From Leptolinea sp. HRD-7 (GTDB taxonomy: Bacteria > Chloroflexota > Anaerolineae > Anaerolineales > Anaerolineaceae): 64,000 nucleotides of DNA. This document shows positions 16,012-25,038 of the stretch, piece after piece; position 1 is the stretch's first letter; each line of letters opens with the position of its first letter. Both the position numbers and the translations under genes were made by a program. The DNA is taken from assembly GCA_024363285.1 (NCBI GenBank), contig AP024710.1:2078001-2142000 (forward strand), given 5' to 3'. The notes below the pieces were generated by a model, which saw nothing but the letters and a program-made list of their open reading frames with translations, did not search any database and was not told where the DNA came from.

Positions 16012-19000
16012 CTAATGCCGGCGGCGTTTCTTCTTTTCCGCCGAACCTTCATCCGTTTCAGAGGGCAGCGGCGCGTCAGCTTCACCGCCTTCGGCGGTGG
16101 TGGTAGCAGCCCGGCGCGGCTGGTAGGTGAACATGCGGCTGATCACACCCATGCGGATATCACCCAGCAGTCCGGTGAACATCTCAGAGGCTTTGCTCTT
16201 GTACTGAATGAGCGGATCGCGCTGGGCATAGGCTTCCAGCCCGATGGAGACGCGCAGCGCCTCGACCTTTGTGAGGTATTCCACCCACAGGTCGGATATG
16301 ACGCTCAACAGGATATGGCGGTATATCTCTGTCTGCACTTTGGCGCCGATCACCTCGCAGGCAGCCGTTTTGAATTCGGGATCCTGCTCCGCGAGGGGAA
16401 TTGTCGCGGCAATGTCATATTTTTCCTGACCAACCGCTTCAGCGATTTTTGCCTGAACGTTGACATCCACCTGTGACAGCAGGACATTGTTCTGCTGCAG
16501 TCGTTCCCATTCGGCCTGCCCCATGGCGGTACGCAGGGCAACCGTTGCGCCTTCCAGGTGATTTAGCACGGTTTCTGTCATCTGGTCTACCGGGATGGAT
16601 CCTACCAGTTGGGCGGCAAAATAGATGTAATTCAGCCGGTTGGTAGCCTGGCGCACCTGGCGGTGGGTTTTCCTGTCAAACATAGTTCGGCTGCCCTGTG
16701 AAATGGTCATTAGCACGTTTACCAGGAATCCGTCACTCAGTTCGGTGCCGCCGCTGCGCCCCAGAACGGCTTCAATATCGCGCGGCACCTGTGCTCCGGA
16801 GCCGAACAGGCGGTCTTTACGCTGTTCCAGAATTTCCGCGGTTTTGGCATAGATTTCATCCGCCACTCCGGCCCAGTTGGAATCTGGCGAGATGGACAGG
16901 CGCATGTCTGCGGCTTCCGGCAGACGCCGGCGCAGGCCGCCCAGCACCCGCGTGGCGGTGATAGCCAGCATGGCGGTCTCTATCTGTTTGCGCAAAGAAT
17001 CTTTTATGTCTTTGTCGCCATCCGGAAGACGCCGTAGCTGGTCATTGGTCAGGCGCAGGGGTACACGTACCAGACTGGCAAGTTCGTCGAGTAATTCCTG
17101 AGGGCGGCGCGCGGGCATGCCTTCTTCTACATCACCGATACCTTCGAAATAAGTGTCCAGTGTGTCAAAGCGTTCTTCGATCTGGGTATCCATTGATTCG
17201 CCGGTGGACGTCAGCAGATTGTTCAGGTTTCGCAGAAGGTGATCATTTTCCGCGGTCAAAGAACGGGTAGCGATATCCACCAGCACTTCCTTGACCCTGT
17301 CAAGTGAGAAATCTCCCGCGGGAAGCTGGCTTCGGATCTCGTTCAACAGCAGCCGGAATGTGAAGGACGGGTAGCTTATGTCGTCATACTTCAGGGGCGG
17401 CTGTATCTCTTCAAGGTAGGCCAGTAAACGCCAGGGTCCCTCTTCATCTTTCAAACCCTGCGGTATGCGGATCTGCAGTTCTGTGTGCAGCATATCCATC
17501 ACATCACTGCTCAGGTCTTCCTTGGTGAAGACCATATCGCGCTGTGAGTAGATGCGCTTGCGCTGGGTGTTCAATACATCATCGTATTCCAGCAGATGCT
17601 TGCGGACGTCAAAGTTGGCGCCTTCCACACGTTCCTGTGACTGTTCGACCATGCGGCCGACCATACCGCTTTCGATGGGCAGACTTTCATCAATATTCAG
17701 GCGTTTCAGCAGATTTTCGACGTTCGGACCGCCAAACAGACGCATAAGTTCGTCATTCAGGGAAAGGTAGAAGCGGGAGGAACCCGGGTCGCCCTGGCGG
17801 GCGGCACGGCCGCGAAGCTGGTTGTCAATACGGCGGGCTTCATGCCGCTCAGAACCAATAACATGCAGTCCTCCAAGAGCGCGCACGCGCTCCATGTCGT
17901 CCATATACTGGAGGAATGCTTTCACCGATTCTTCTTTTAATCCGAATTGATCCGCCGGTAGCTTCTGCAATTGTTTGAGCCGTTCTTCATTATTGATGCC
18001 ATACGGGTCAAATCCACTTTTTTCGAGAACATGGTTGACATCGGCCAGGATATCTTCTGGAAGTTCGCCGCCCAGTTTAATATCCACACCACGGCCGGCC
18101 ATGTTCGTGGCAATGGTCACCGCGCCGAACGCGCCTGCTTTGGCGATGATCTGGGATTCTTCATCATGTTTTCGGGCGTTCAATACAGAGAGCGGAATGC
18201 CGGCCTGGATGACGCTGAGAAGCCTGGGTTTGTGCTCTTCTTTCAATCCCAGATAATTAATTAGACGGTCTAGATTTTCCGGCTCTTCCAGATTGATCGA
18301 AAGGTTCAACCCGCGTGCGAATTGACGCAGCTCGGGTGTCTTCAACTGATCGATGGGATTGTTCAAAAATTCAAGTTCGGGTATGGAGCGTTCGTCATTC
18401 TGACGGTTGTTCGCTTCCAACCAGACCTGCCGGATCAACAACGCCTGAAGAAGGGTTCGCACGGGTTCCGCGCGCAGACGGTCGCCCAGGCGGTCACTAT
18501 GTTCGACAGATGTGGTGCCAACCAGAATTGGCTGTCCTTTAACATGCCGCTCAATGATCTCTAGTGAGATGGCACGCAGTTTGGCTTCTTCTGTGCGGTA
18601 GACCACATCGGGGTAATCTTTCCTGCGCCAGTAGACAGGTTTCTTTTCAACATCTTCCCGGCGGGCGAAATAGGTGACCTTGTAGCCATCTTCATCCTTG
18701 GTATTCACCTCTTCCAGAGAGGAATTGGCTTTGGTGGCCTGGTATTCCAGGTTAGTGGGGATGGGCAGAACATCCAGTTTGTAGATTTTGTAGAATTCTT
18801 CCGATTCCGTCAGCGCGGTACCGGTCATACCGGCTAATTTTTCGTACATACGGAAGTAGTTCTGCAGGGTGATGGTGGCATAGGTAACGTTCTCCGCTTC
18901 AACCTTGACACCTTCTTTGGCCTCCACAGCCTGATGCAGACCGTCTGACCACCGTCGTCCGGGCATCAGGCGTCCGGTGAATTCGTCAATAATCACCACT

Positions 19001-20034
19001 TTTCCACCCTGAACAAGATAATCCTTGTTGCGTTTGAACAGGTGCTGGGCGCGCAGGGCTTGCTCGAGGTAACCCAGTTTCTGCGCCTGTTCAGGCGTGA
19101 TATCTTCCGGGCGGTCGGGATCACGGAGGGTTTCACCCAGCAGCTCTTCCACATGTGATTCGCCGATCTCGGTCAGTGAAACGGTGCGGTCTTTCTCGTT
19201 GATGTCGTAGTCTTCAGGCTGAAGCTGACGCACCACCTGTGCCATGCGAATATACCATTCCGCCTGGTCGGCAGCCGGGCCGCTGATAATCAACGGTGTA
19301 CGGGCTTCGTCGATAAGGATGTTATCAACTTCATCGACGATGGCGTAGTAATGGCCGCGCTGAACGCGTTCTGCCAGTGACATGGTCAGATTGTCGCGCA
19401 GGTAGTCAAAGCCAAACTCGCTGTTCGTGCCGTAGGTGATATCGGCTTTATAGGCTTCCGCGCGGGTGACCATTTGAAGCTGGTGCTGGTCTTCGTGCGG
19501 AGAGGTTTTCGAGAGATCCACGAGGAAGGCATACTTGCCATTCTCGGTGCGTGCCGCCATTTGCAGCACGCTGACGGTCAACCCGAGAGCCTGATAGACG
19601 GGCGCCATCCAACGGGCGTCACGGCGGGCCAGATAATCGTTGACGGTCACCAGGTGCACGCCGCGGCCGGTAATGGCATTCAGATAAAGGGGCAGCGTAG
19701 CTACCAGAGTCTTACCTTCACCGGTGCGCATCTCGGCAATGTTGCCGCGATGCAGCGTGATACCGCCGATCATCTGAACATCATAGTGGCGAAGACCGAT
19801 GGTACGTTTACTGGCTTCACGTACAGCTGCGAAGGCTTCGGGGAGCAGGTCATCCAGTGTTTCGCCTTTGGAAAGCCGCGCCCGAAATTCATCCGTTTTA
19901 GCTCGAAGGGCGACGTCATCTAATTTTTCGTATTCATCCTCCAACCCGTTGATCCGGTCGAGGATAGGTCCCATTTTCTGGACTTCTTTTTTGTGGGGGT
20001 CTCCCCCCAGTACTTTGACAATATTTTGAAACAT
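16012..20034 (-). CDS. secA: Protein translocase ATPase SecA, unusually large (1340 aa)
   Basis: Motor of the Sec pathway. Core motifs are intact: MRTGEGKT at 102-109 (Walker A), VDEVDNILIDEART at 233-246 (DEAD box), GRLMPGRRWSDGLHQA near 354, VGTTSVEHSDRLG near 505, ATNMAGRGVDIKLGG near 642 and IDNQLRGRAARQGDPG near 736. It is far above the usual 830-950 residues. Extra sequence lies at about 522-612 in the second motor domain, 657-718 before GGLHVIGSERHE, and mostly between residues 840 and 1240, within the helical scaffold; the scaffold resumes at HILLSVISDLWVEYL. The C-terminus ends in a basic tail and lacks the zinc-binding CxC...CH motif. It starts three bases after the lpd stop. Confidence 0.97.
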   Translation of the reverse strand: MFQNIVKVLGGDPHKKEVQKMGPILDRINGLEDEYEKLDDVALRAKTDEFRARLSKGETLDDLLPEAFAAVREASKRTIGLRHYDVQMIGGITLHRGNIAEMRTGEGKTLVATLPLYLNAITGRGVHLVTVNDYLARRDARWMAPVYQALGLTVSVLQMAARTENGKYAFLVDLSKTSPHEDQHQLQMVTRAEAYKADITYGTNSEFGFDYLRDNLTMSLAERVQRGHYYAIVDEVDNILIDEARTPLIISGPAADQAEWYIRMAQVVRQLQPEDYDINEKDRTVSLTEIGESHVEELLGETLRDPDRPEDITPEQAQKLGYLEQALRAQHLFKRNKDYLVQGGKVVIIDEFTGRLMPGRRWSDGLHQAVEAKEGVKVEAENVTYATITLQNYFRMYEKLAGMTGTALTESEEFYKIYKLDVLPIPTNLEYQATKANSSLEEVNTKDEDGYKVTYFARREDVEKKPVYWRRKDYPDVVYRTEEAKLRAISLEIIERHVKGQPILVGTTSVEHSDRLGDRLRAEPVRTLLQALLIRQVWLEANNRQNDERSIPELEFLNNPIDQLKTPELRQFARGLNLSINLEEPENLDRLINYLGLKEEHKPRLLSVIQAGIPLSVLNARKHDEESQIIAKAGAFGAVTIATNMAGRGVDIKLGGELPEDILADVNHVLEKSGFDPYGINNEERLKQLQKLPADQFGLKEESVKAFLQYMDDMERVRALGGLHVIGSERHEARRIDNQLRGRAARQGDPGSSRFYLSLNDELMRLFGGPNVENLLKRLNIDESLPIESGMVGRMVEQSQERVEGANFDVRKHLLEYDDVLNTQRKRIYSQRDMVFTKEDLSSDVMDMLHTELQIRIPQGLKDEEGPWRLLAYLEEIQPPLKYDDISYPSFTFRLLLNEIRSQLPAGDFSLDRVKEVLVDIATRSLTAENDHLLRNLNNLLTSTGESMDTQIEERFDTLDTYFEGIGDVEEGMPARRPQELLDELASLVRVPLRLTNDQLRRLPDGDKDIKDSLRKQIETAMLAITATRVLGGLRRRLPEAADMRLSISPDSNWAGVADEIYAKTAEILEQRKDRLFGSGAQVPRDIEAVLGRSGGTELSDGFLVNVLMTISQGSRTMFDRKTHRQVRQATNRLNYIYFAAQLVGSIPVDQMTETVLNHLEGATVALRTAMGQAEWERLQQNNVLLSQVDVNVQAKIAEAVGQEKYDIAATIPLAEQDPEFKTAACEVIGAKVQTEIYRHILLSVISDLWVEYLTKVEALRVSIGLEAYAQRDPLIQYKSKASEMFTGLLGDIRMGVISRMFTYQPRRAATTTAEGGEADAPLPSETDEGSAEKKKRRRH

Positions 20035-20037
20035 ACG

Positions 20038-21435
20038 TTATATGTGAATGGGTGAACCGCTTACACCATGAGCGGCTTCCATCAGTACCTCGCTTAATGT
20101 AGGATGGGCGTGCACATTGCGCGCGATGTCTTCGGCGGTCAGTTCCATTCGCTGCGCCAGAGTTAATTCCGGTAGTAGTTCTGAAACTTCAGGGCCGATC
20201 AGATGCGCGCCGAGTATTTCACCGTATTTCGCGTCGGTGATGATCTTGGTAAAACCGGCGGATTCACCCAGTCCCAGGCTCTTGCCGTTGGCGATAAAGG
20301 GGAACTTGCCAACCTTGATCTCAAAGCCCTTCTCTCTGGCCTGTGCTTCGGTGTAACCAAAGGAAGCCACCTGCGGTTGACAGTAAGTGGCTCGGGGCAT
20401 CATGGCATAATCCAGTTTTGTGGTTTCGTGTTTGGCGATGGTCTCAGCCGCGACCATGCCCTGAGCGGAGGCGACATGCGCCAGGAGGAACTTGCCTGTC
20501 ACGTCTCCGATGGCATAAATACCCGGGACGTTGGTAGCCATACTGTCATCGATAGCAATGTGACCGCGTTCGGTCAGTTTGACTCCTACGGCTTCCAGCC
20601 CGAGGTTGGCGGTGTTCGGTTTGAAGCCGATGGCGACGAGAGCCTGTTCGGCTTCAATTACCTTTTCACCGTCGGTGCCGGAAATTTTCACCGTCACGCC
20701 GGTATCGGTGGGTTCAACTGACAGTACTTTATGCCCGGTAAGAACATCAATTCCAGCTTTCTTGAACGCCTTTTCCAGTTCTATGCTGATTTCTTCATCT
20801 TCCAGCGGGGCGATATGCGGCAGCATTTCGACGATGGTCACCTTGCTGCCGTAGGAATTCCACACGGTGGAAAACTCAAGGCCGATGGCTCCGCCGCCGA
20901 TGACCACCACGGAAGCCGGCAGGTTCTCCTGCAGAATGGCTTCTTTATAGGTGACAATCTTCTTGCCGTCCATGGCCACGCCGGGGATGGGGGTGGGGTA
21001 GGAGCCGGTGGCAATAATGATGTTCTTCGCGTTCAGTTCCTGAACGGCGCCGTCACTGGTGGTCACCTGCACGGTATTCTTGTTCTTCAACATTGCGGTG
21101 CCCATGTAGACGTCGATGTTGTTCTTCTTCATCAGGAAGCCGACGCCTTTGGTCAGGCGGTCAGAGACCTGGCGTGAGCGTTTGACGGCCGCGCTGAAGT
21201 CAAAGGTGAGGTTATCGAAGGCGATGCCGAAATCTTTGGCCCGGTGGCGCAGAGTGTGGGCAAGCTCGGCATTCTTCAGTAACGCTTTAGACGGGATGCA
21301 GCCAATGTTCAGGCACACACCGCCCATCCACTGCTTATCCACGATGGCTGTTTTCAATCCAAGCTGAGAGGCGCGGATCGCGCTGACATATCCGCCGGGG
21401 CCGGCGCCAATAACAACAAGATCATATTCGGTCAT
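20038..21435 (-). CDS. lpdA: Dihydrolipoyl dehydrogenase (E3)
   Basis: FAD-dependent enzyme that reoxidises dihydrolipoyl groups of 2-oxoacid dehydrogenases or the glycine cleavage system. The 465 residues show VVIGAGPGGYVSAIRASQLG at the N-terminus, the redox disulfide GGVCLNIGCIPSK near residue 40, the NAD fold VVIGGGAIGLEFS near 180, YAIGDVTG near 308 and the catalytic HAHPTLSE at the C-terminus. No E1, E2 or lipoyl-protein genes lie nearby, so its partner complex cannot be named. It is the first gene before secA. The start at 21435 has GAGGA upstream. Confidence 0.95.
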   Translation of the reverse strand: MTEYDLVVIGAGPGGYVSAIRASQLGLKTAIVDKQWMGGVCLNIGCIPSKALLKNAELAHTLRHRAKDFGIAFDNLTFDFSAAVKRSRQVSDRLTKGVGFLMKKNNIDVYMGTAMLKNKNTVQVTTSDGAVQELNAKNIIIATGSYPTPIPGVAMDGKKIVTYKEAILQENLPASVVVIGGGAIGLEFSTVWNSYGSKVTIVEMLPHIAPLEDEEISIELEKAFKKAGIDVLTGHKVLSVEPTDTGVTVKISGTDGEKVIEAEQALVAIGFKPNTANLGLEAVGVKLTERGHIAIDDSMATNVPGIYAIGDVTGKFLLAHVASAQGMVAAETIAKHETTKLDYAMMPRATYCQPQVASFGYTEAQAREKGFEIKVGKFPFIANGKSLGLGESAGFTKIITDAKYGEILGAHLIGPEVSELLPELTLAQRMELTAEDIARNVHAHPTLSEVLMEAAHGVSGSPIHI

Positions 21436-21490
21436 CGGAATCCTCTTTCAAAAGTAACCAGTTGAGTGTACCTGTAGAAATTACGTGATG

Positions 21491-21496
21491 ATTATA
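21491..21496 (-). promoter_or_regulatory. Possible -10 box of the lpd-secA transcript
   Basis: TATAAT on the minus strand, about 55 bases upstream of the lpd ATG. No good -35 is found at 16-18 bases, so support is limited to the consensus -10. Confidence 0.35.
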
Positions 21497-21604
21497 CACA
21501 TATATGAACCGGTAATTCCATGCCGGAGTAGTTTTTTTGCCTGGTTTTGTATAAGAATTGTGAAAGAAAAGCGGGTTCACGGCTTTATAGAGGGAATTCA
21601 GGTA

Positions 21605-21633
21605 TTGACACTATACCGTCTGGACGGTATAGT
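21605..21633 (+). promoter_or_regulatory. Promoter with embedded perfect TetR-type operator
   Basis: TTGACA at 21605-21610, a 17-base spacer, then TATAGT at 21628-21633: a near-consensus sigma-70-type promoter. Lying across the spacer and -10 is a perfect inverted repeat, ACTATACCGTC at 21610-21620 and GACGGTATAGT at 21623-21633, separated by two bases. A repressor bound here would block RNA polymerase. The tetR gene is second in the operon, so autoregulation is expected. The -10 ends six bases before the ATG at 21640. Confidence 0.9.
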
Positions 21634-21639
21634 AACCAC

Positions 21640-22467
21640 ATGAAAACAAACTCACTCTCTCAAACAACTATTGTATTGATAGGCGCCAGCGGCGGATTGG
21701 GCGGCGCAATGGCAGAAAAACTGGACGCAGTCGGTTGCAAGCTGGTTCTTGCCGGGCGTAACAGGGCTGCATTGGACCGGCTTTCAGGGCGGCTATCCGG
21801 TGACCATATCACCGCGCAGGTTGACCTGACACAACCTGATTCCATAGACGCTTTACGCAAATTGTCGCTGGAAAAGTTCAACCGGGTTGACGTGGTGATC
21901 GACGTGGGCGGTATGGATCTTCGTAAACCGTTCTTGCAGCACTCACCGGAAGAGATCGCGCGGATCGTCAACCTCAACCTCGTGGCTGCCATGCAGGTGA
22001 CGCGGACGTTCCTGCCGGTGATGCGGCAGCAGGGCAGCGGCCAGATCGTGCTGGTGGGCGGCTTTGGGAATGGACGATTATCTTTCCCGTACTTTGCCCC
22101 GGATGTGGCCGCGCGGGCCGGGCTGGCGGCGTTTGTTGAAACCATCAACCGGGAATTGAAGCTGGAAGAAATTCTGGTGACAGTTACCTTCTTTTCGCCG
22201 GAACCGGCTTACACGGAGGCAGAACGGCCGTATTATGGGCTGTGGGATGCGATCGGTACAGCCATTGCCCCCGTGGAAAAGGTGGCGGATGAAATGCTGA
22301 TTACCCTACAAAAAAACAAGCCGGTGCATATTATGGGTGGATTGAGCACCCGGTTATACGGTATCATCAATGATCTATTTCCTGTGTTATTCGGGAAAAT
22401 ATTCCTCGCGATTTATGGCAAGGCCATAAAGAATTATCTTGGAAAGGGAGTTCATGAACCCGGTTGA
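21640..22467 (+). CDS. Short-chain dehydrogenase/reductase
   Basis: A 275-residue NAD(P)-dependent oxidoreductase with a Rossmann fold. The cofactor motif is GASGGLGGAMAEKL near residue 14. NLVAAMQVTR and QIVLVGGFGNGRLSFPYFAPD are in the expected places. In the active-site region the usual Tyr-x-x-x-Lys is not obvious: the segment reads FPYFAPDVAARAG, with Ala or Asp where Lys would be. It may be atypical or inactive as a dehydrogenase. The start at 21640 is chosen because the promoter -10 ends at 21633; there is no ribosome binding site, so the mRNA is probably leaderless. It is first of three genes with tetR and an SMR pump. Confidence 0.85.
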   Translation: MKTNSLSQTTIVLIGASGGLGGAMAEKLDAVGCKLVLAGRNRAALDRLSGRLSGDHITAQVDLTQPDSIDALRKLSLEKFNRVDVVIDVGGMDLRKPFLQHSPEEIARIVNLNLVAAMQVTRTFLPVMRQQGSGQIVLVGGFGNGRLSFPYFAPDVAARAGLAAFVETINRELKLEEILVTVTFFSPEPAYTEAERPYYGLWDAIGTAIAPVEKVADEMLITLQKNKPVHIMGGLSTRLYGIINDLFPVLFGKIFLAIYGKAIKNYLGKGVHEPG

Positions 22468-22999
22468 TTCCACCCGAACCCGTAAAACCATCCTGCAGGC
22501 CGCCAACAGAGTGGTTCTGCGGGATGGCAGCAACTCGCTGACTTTGGACGCTGTGGCAAAAGAAGCCGGAGTAAGCAAGGGAGGGCTGCTGTATCACTTC
22601 CCATCAAAAGACGCGTTGATCTCAGCTATGGTGGATGACCTTATCCAGACGGCGGATGAGTCGATGCGTGTGTTACAGGCGGGAGACCCCAACCCGCGAG
22701 GCAGTTGGACTCGCGCTTATATTAATGTCTGCCGCGAATCCGATGAAACGGATTCCATCAGCGCGGCCATGATCCCTGCCGCCGCCAGCAACCCGGAATT
22801 ATTGGAACCCATGCGCAAGATGTACGAAATCTGGCAGCGCAAGTTGGATGAAGATCTGGGCGACAGAAGCACATCCACGCTGATCCGGCTTGCTTTGGAT
22901 GGTCTGTGGCTGGTCGAACTGTTCAATCTGAATCCGCCGCGAGGCGCGCGCCGGGATGAATTCTTTAACATGGTCATCAAAATGACGGAACACGAATGA
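22454..22999 (+). CDS. TetR-family transcriptional repressor
   Basis: A 181-residue regulator. The N-terminal HTH is clear: RKTILQAANRVVLRDGSNSLTLDAVAKEAGVSKGGLLYHFPSKDALI. The C-terminal ligand domain is typical of the family in length but not in sequence. ATG 22454 is chosen over an in-frame TTG 15 bases upstream because AGGGAG lies three to eight bases before it. It overlaps the SDR gene by 14 bases and the SMR gene by four. It most likely represses its own operon through the perfect palindrome at 21610-21633. The ligand is presumably a hydrophobic or cationic compound handled by the SMR pump. Confidence 0.93.
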   Translation: MNPVDSTRTRKTILQAANRVVLRDGSNSLTLDAVAKEAGVSKGGLLYHFPSKDALISAMVDDLIQTADESMRVLQAGDPNPRGSWTRAYINVCRESDETDSISAAMIPAAASNPELLEPMRKMYEIWQRKLDEDLGDRSTSTLIRLALDGLWLVELFNLNPPRGARRDEFFNMVIKMTEHE

Positions 23000-23334
23000 A
23001 CATTCCTCCCTTCTTGATCCTGCTGGGCGCCATCCTGACAGAAGTAACCGCGACAAACCTGCTGAAAGCTTCCGATGGATTTTCGAGATTGGTACCCGGT
23101 GTTCTGTCAGTGGTTGCCTATGGAGGTGTGCTCTATTTGTTCTCCATCGCGCTGACCCGCATTCCCATCGGGCCGGCATATGCCATCTGGTCGGGGGTGG
23201 GCATCACCATCACGGTGTTGGCAGGTTTCTTACTCTGGCATGAAAATGTGACCTGGATGCAGATCGCCGGCATGGGACTTATTCTGGCCGGAGTGGTTGT
23301 GGTCAACCTGGCGCGGACTTCTACAGGAGACTGA
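22996..23334 (+). CDS. Small multidrug resistance (SMR/EmrE-type) transporter
   Basis: A 112-residue membrane protein with four helices. The essential membrane Glu of EmrE (Glu14) corresponds to Glu16 in AILTEVTATNLLKAS. The conserved loop and helix RIPIGPAYAIWSGVGITITVLAG is present. Proton-coupled SMR dimers export lipophilic cations or guanidinium compounds; the exact subclass cannot be decided. It is the last gene of the SDR-tetR-SMR operon and overlaps tetR by four bases. A strong bidirectional terminator follows. Confidence 0.93.
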   Translation: MNIPPFLILLGAILTEVTATNLLKASDGFSRLVPGVLSVVAYGGVLYLFSIALTRIPIGPAYAIWSGVGITITVLAGFLLWHENVTWMQIAGMGLILAGVVVVNLARTSTGD

Positions 23335-23347
23335 TAGGCAAATCATA

Positions 23348-23386
23348 AAAGAAGAGGTGGACCGGAATGCCGTCCACCTCTTCTTT
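23348..23386. terminator. Bidirectional terminator between the SMR and nadB genes
   Basis: A 15-bp perfect stem, AAAGAAGAGGTGGAC with GTCCACCTCTTCTTT, around a nine-base loop between converging genes. It can serve the SMR operon on plus and nadCAB on minus. Confidence 0.88.
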
Positions 23387-23409
23387 CATATACATCAGAT
23401 TATTTACTG

Positions 23410-25038
23410 TCAGATCAGGCGGTCGCCTTCCACCTGAACCGCGTCTTTGCGGTAATGGCACCCGCGTGACTGGCGGTTGTGAAGCGCTGCCTGCGCGATG
23501 ATCAGTGCCACTTCCACTGAGTTGCGCAGGCCGATCAGGCCGTCGCTCAGGCGGGTGGTTCGGTAGAAGGTTTCGATCTCGTTCCACAGGTGGCGTAGTT
23601 CGCGGATGGCGCGCGACAGGCGTTCTTCGCTGCGATCCAGACCTACGTAGTGCCACATGATGTTCTGGATGGTCTGCATATCACCCTGGATCAGGGCGGA
23701 GTCGGCATCTTCGAACAGGTTGCTCTCGTCCCATTGTGGAACCTCTTCGCGGGCGGGGGAGCATTCGCTGCCGCATTCCTTCAATTCCCGGGCGATGTCG
23801 CGTGCGGCTCGGTCACCCCACACCAGGCCTTCGAGCAGTGACGTGGACGCCAGACGGTTCGCGCCGTGCAGTCCGGTGCAGCTGATCTCACCCACGGCAT
23901 ACAGGTTCTTGATATTGGTGCGGCCCCATTCGTCCACCAGCACACCGCCGCAAAAGTAATGCGCGGCCGGCACTACGGGGATGGGTTCTTTGGTGATATC
24001 AATACCCGCCTTCAGGCAGGTGGAGTAGATATTCGGGAATCGCTCACGGATGGCGTCCGCGTCCATATGGGTGGCGATATCCAGCAGCACATAATGGTAG
24101 CCGTGAGTCTCCATCTCCTGATGGATGGCGCGGGCGACCACATCGCGCGGGGCGAGGTCTTTCCACTGCGGGGAATAATCGGCCATGAAGGCGCGGCCGT
24201 CAGGGGTGAGCAGAATACCGCCCTCTCCGCGCACCGCCTCGCTGATCAGGAAGCCGTCGGCTCCCGGGGCGACCAGCGTGGTGGGGTGGAACTGCACATA
24301 CTCCGCGTTGACGATGCGCGCGCCAGCCCGGTGGGCCATCGCGAGACCGTCACCGCGTGCGCCGGCCGGGTTGGAGGTGTTGCGGTAAATGCGGCCGATG
24401 CCGCCGGTAGCCAGGATGGTCATATCCGCCAGGTAGCGGTGGACAGTGCGGGCTTTGCGGTCAAACGCGAACGCGCCGTGACACACCAGCGGGTCATAGG
24501 TGCGTAAGGGATCTTTGGAATGGTGCGGGAAGGTGATCAGGTCGACGGCCGTCATGTTTGGCAGAATGGTGATGTTAGGCGTGGCCTTCATCGTTTCCAC
24601 CAGCCCGTTGACGATCGCCTGACCGGTGCCATCACCCACATGTAATATGCGGCGGCGGGAATGCGCGGCTTCGCGGCCGTATTCCGGCTCGCCGTCGGGT
24701 TCGCTGTCAAACTGAATGTGTGCCTTATTGATCAAAACGTCGCGCAGCAGGTCAGGGCCTTCTTCCGCCAGGATGCGCGCCGCTTTGGGCGAACTGGCGC
24801 CAGCGCCGGCTGCCAGAATATCCTTGACCAGCAGGTCGGCGTTGTCATCATGCCCGCGGCCGATGATGCCGCCCTGGGCGTACTTGGAATTGGATTCATG
24901 CGGGTCGGGGTCGCGGGTGATCACAAGTATCTTGCGGTCAGGATCTTCCGCCAGGCGCAATGCGGCAGTAGCCCCGGCAATGCCGCAGCCGATGATCAGT
25001 ACATTCGTGGTATCGAGGTGAACCTTATTCTCAGCCAA
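23410..25038 (-). CDS. nadB: L-aspartate oxidase
   Basis: First step of de novo NAD synthesis: oxidises L-aspartate to iminoaspartate with FAD. The 542-residue length is normal. The FAD motif is VLIIGCGIAGATAALRLAED near residue 13. SKYAQGGI near 51, the active-site region EAVRGEGGILL with FHPTTL upstream, and GLHGANRLASTSLLEGLVWG near 390 are all standard for NadB and separate it from fumarate reductase flavoproteins by context. Its ATG overlaps the nadA stop by eight bases. In an anaerobe the electron acceptor is probably fumarate or quinone rather than oxygen. Confidence 0.96.
   Translation of the reverse strand: MAENKVHLDTTNVLIIGCGIAGATAALRLAEDPDRKILVITRDPDPHESNSKYAQGGIIGRGHDDNADLLVKDILAAGAGASSPKAARILAEEGPDLLRDVLINKAHIQFDSEPDGEPEYGREAAHSRRRILHVGDGTGQAIVNGLVETMKATPNITILPNMTAVDLITFPHHSKDPLRTYDPLVCHGAFAFDRKARTVHRYLADMTILATGGIGRIYRNTSNPAGARGDGLAMAHRAGARIVNAEYVQFHPTTLVAPGADGFLISEAVRGEGGILLTPDGRAFMADYSPQWKDLAPRDVVARAIHQEMETHGYHYVLLDIATHMDADAIRERFPNIYSTCLKAGIDITKEPIPVVPAAHYFCGGVLVDEWGRTNIKNLYAVGEISCTGLHGANRLASTSLLEGLVWGDRAARDIARELKECGSECSPAREEVPQWDESNLFEDADSALIQGDMQTIQNIMWHYVGLDRSEERLSRAIRELRHLWNEIETFYRTTRLSDGLIGLRNSVEVALIIAQAALHNRQSRGCHYRKDAVQVEGDRLI

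Noticed and set aside
23866-24507. 213-residue open frame opposite nadB
   Set aside because: It is the antisense of a strongly conserved gene, a result of GC-rich codons, with low-complexity Gly/His content.
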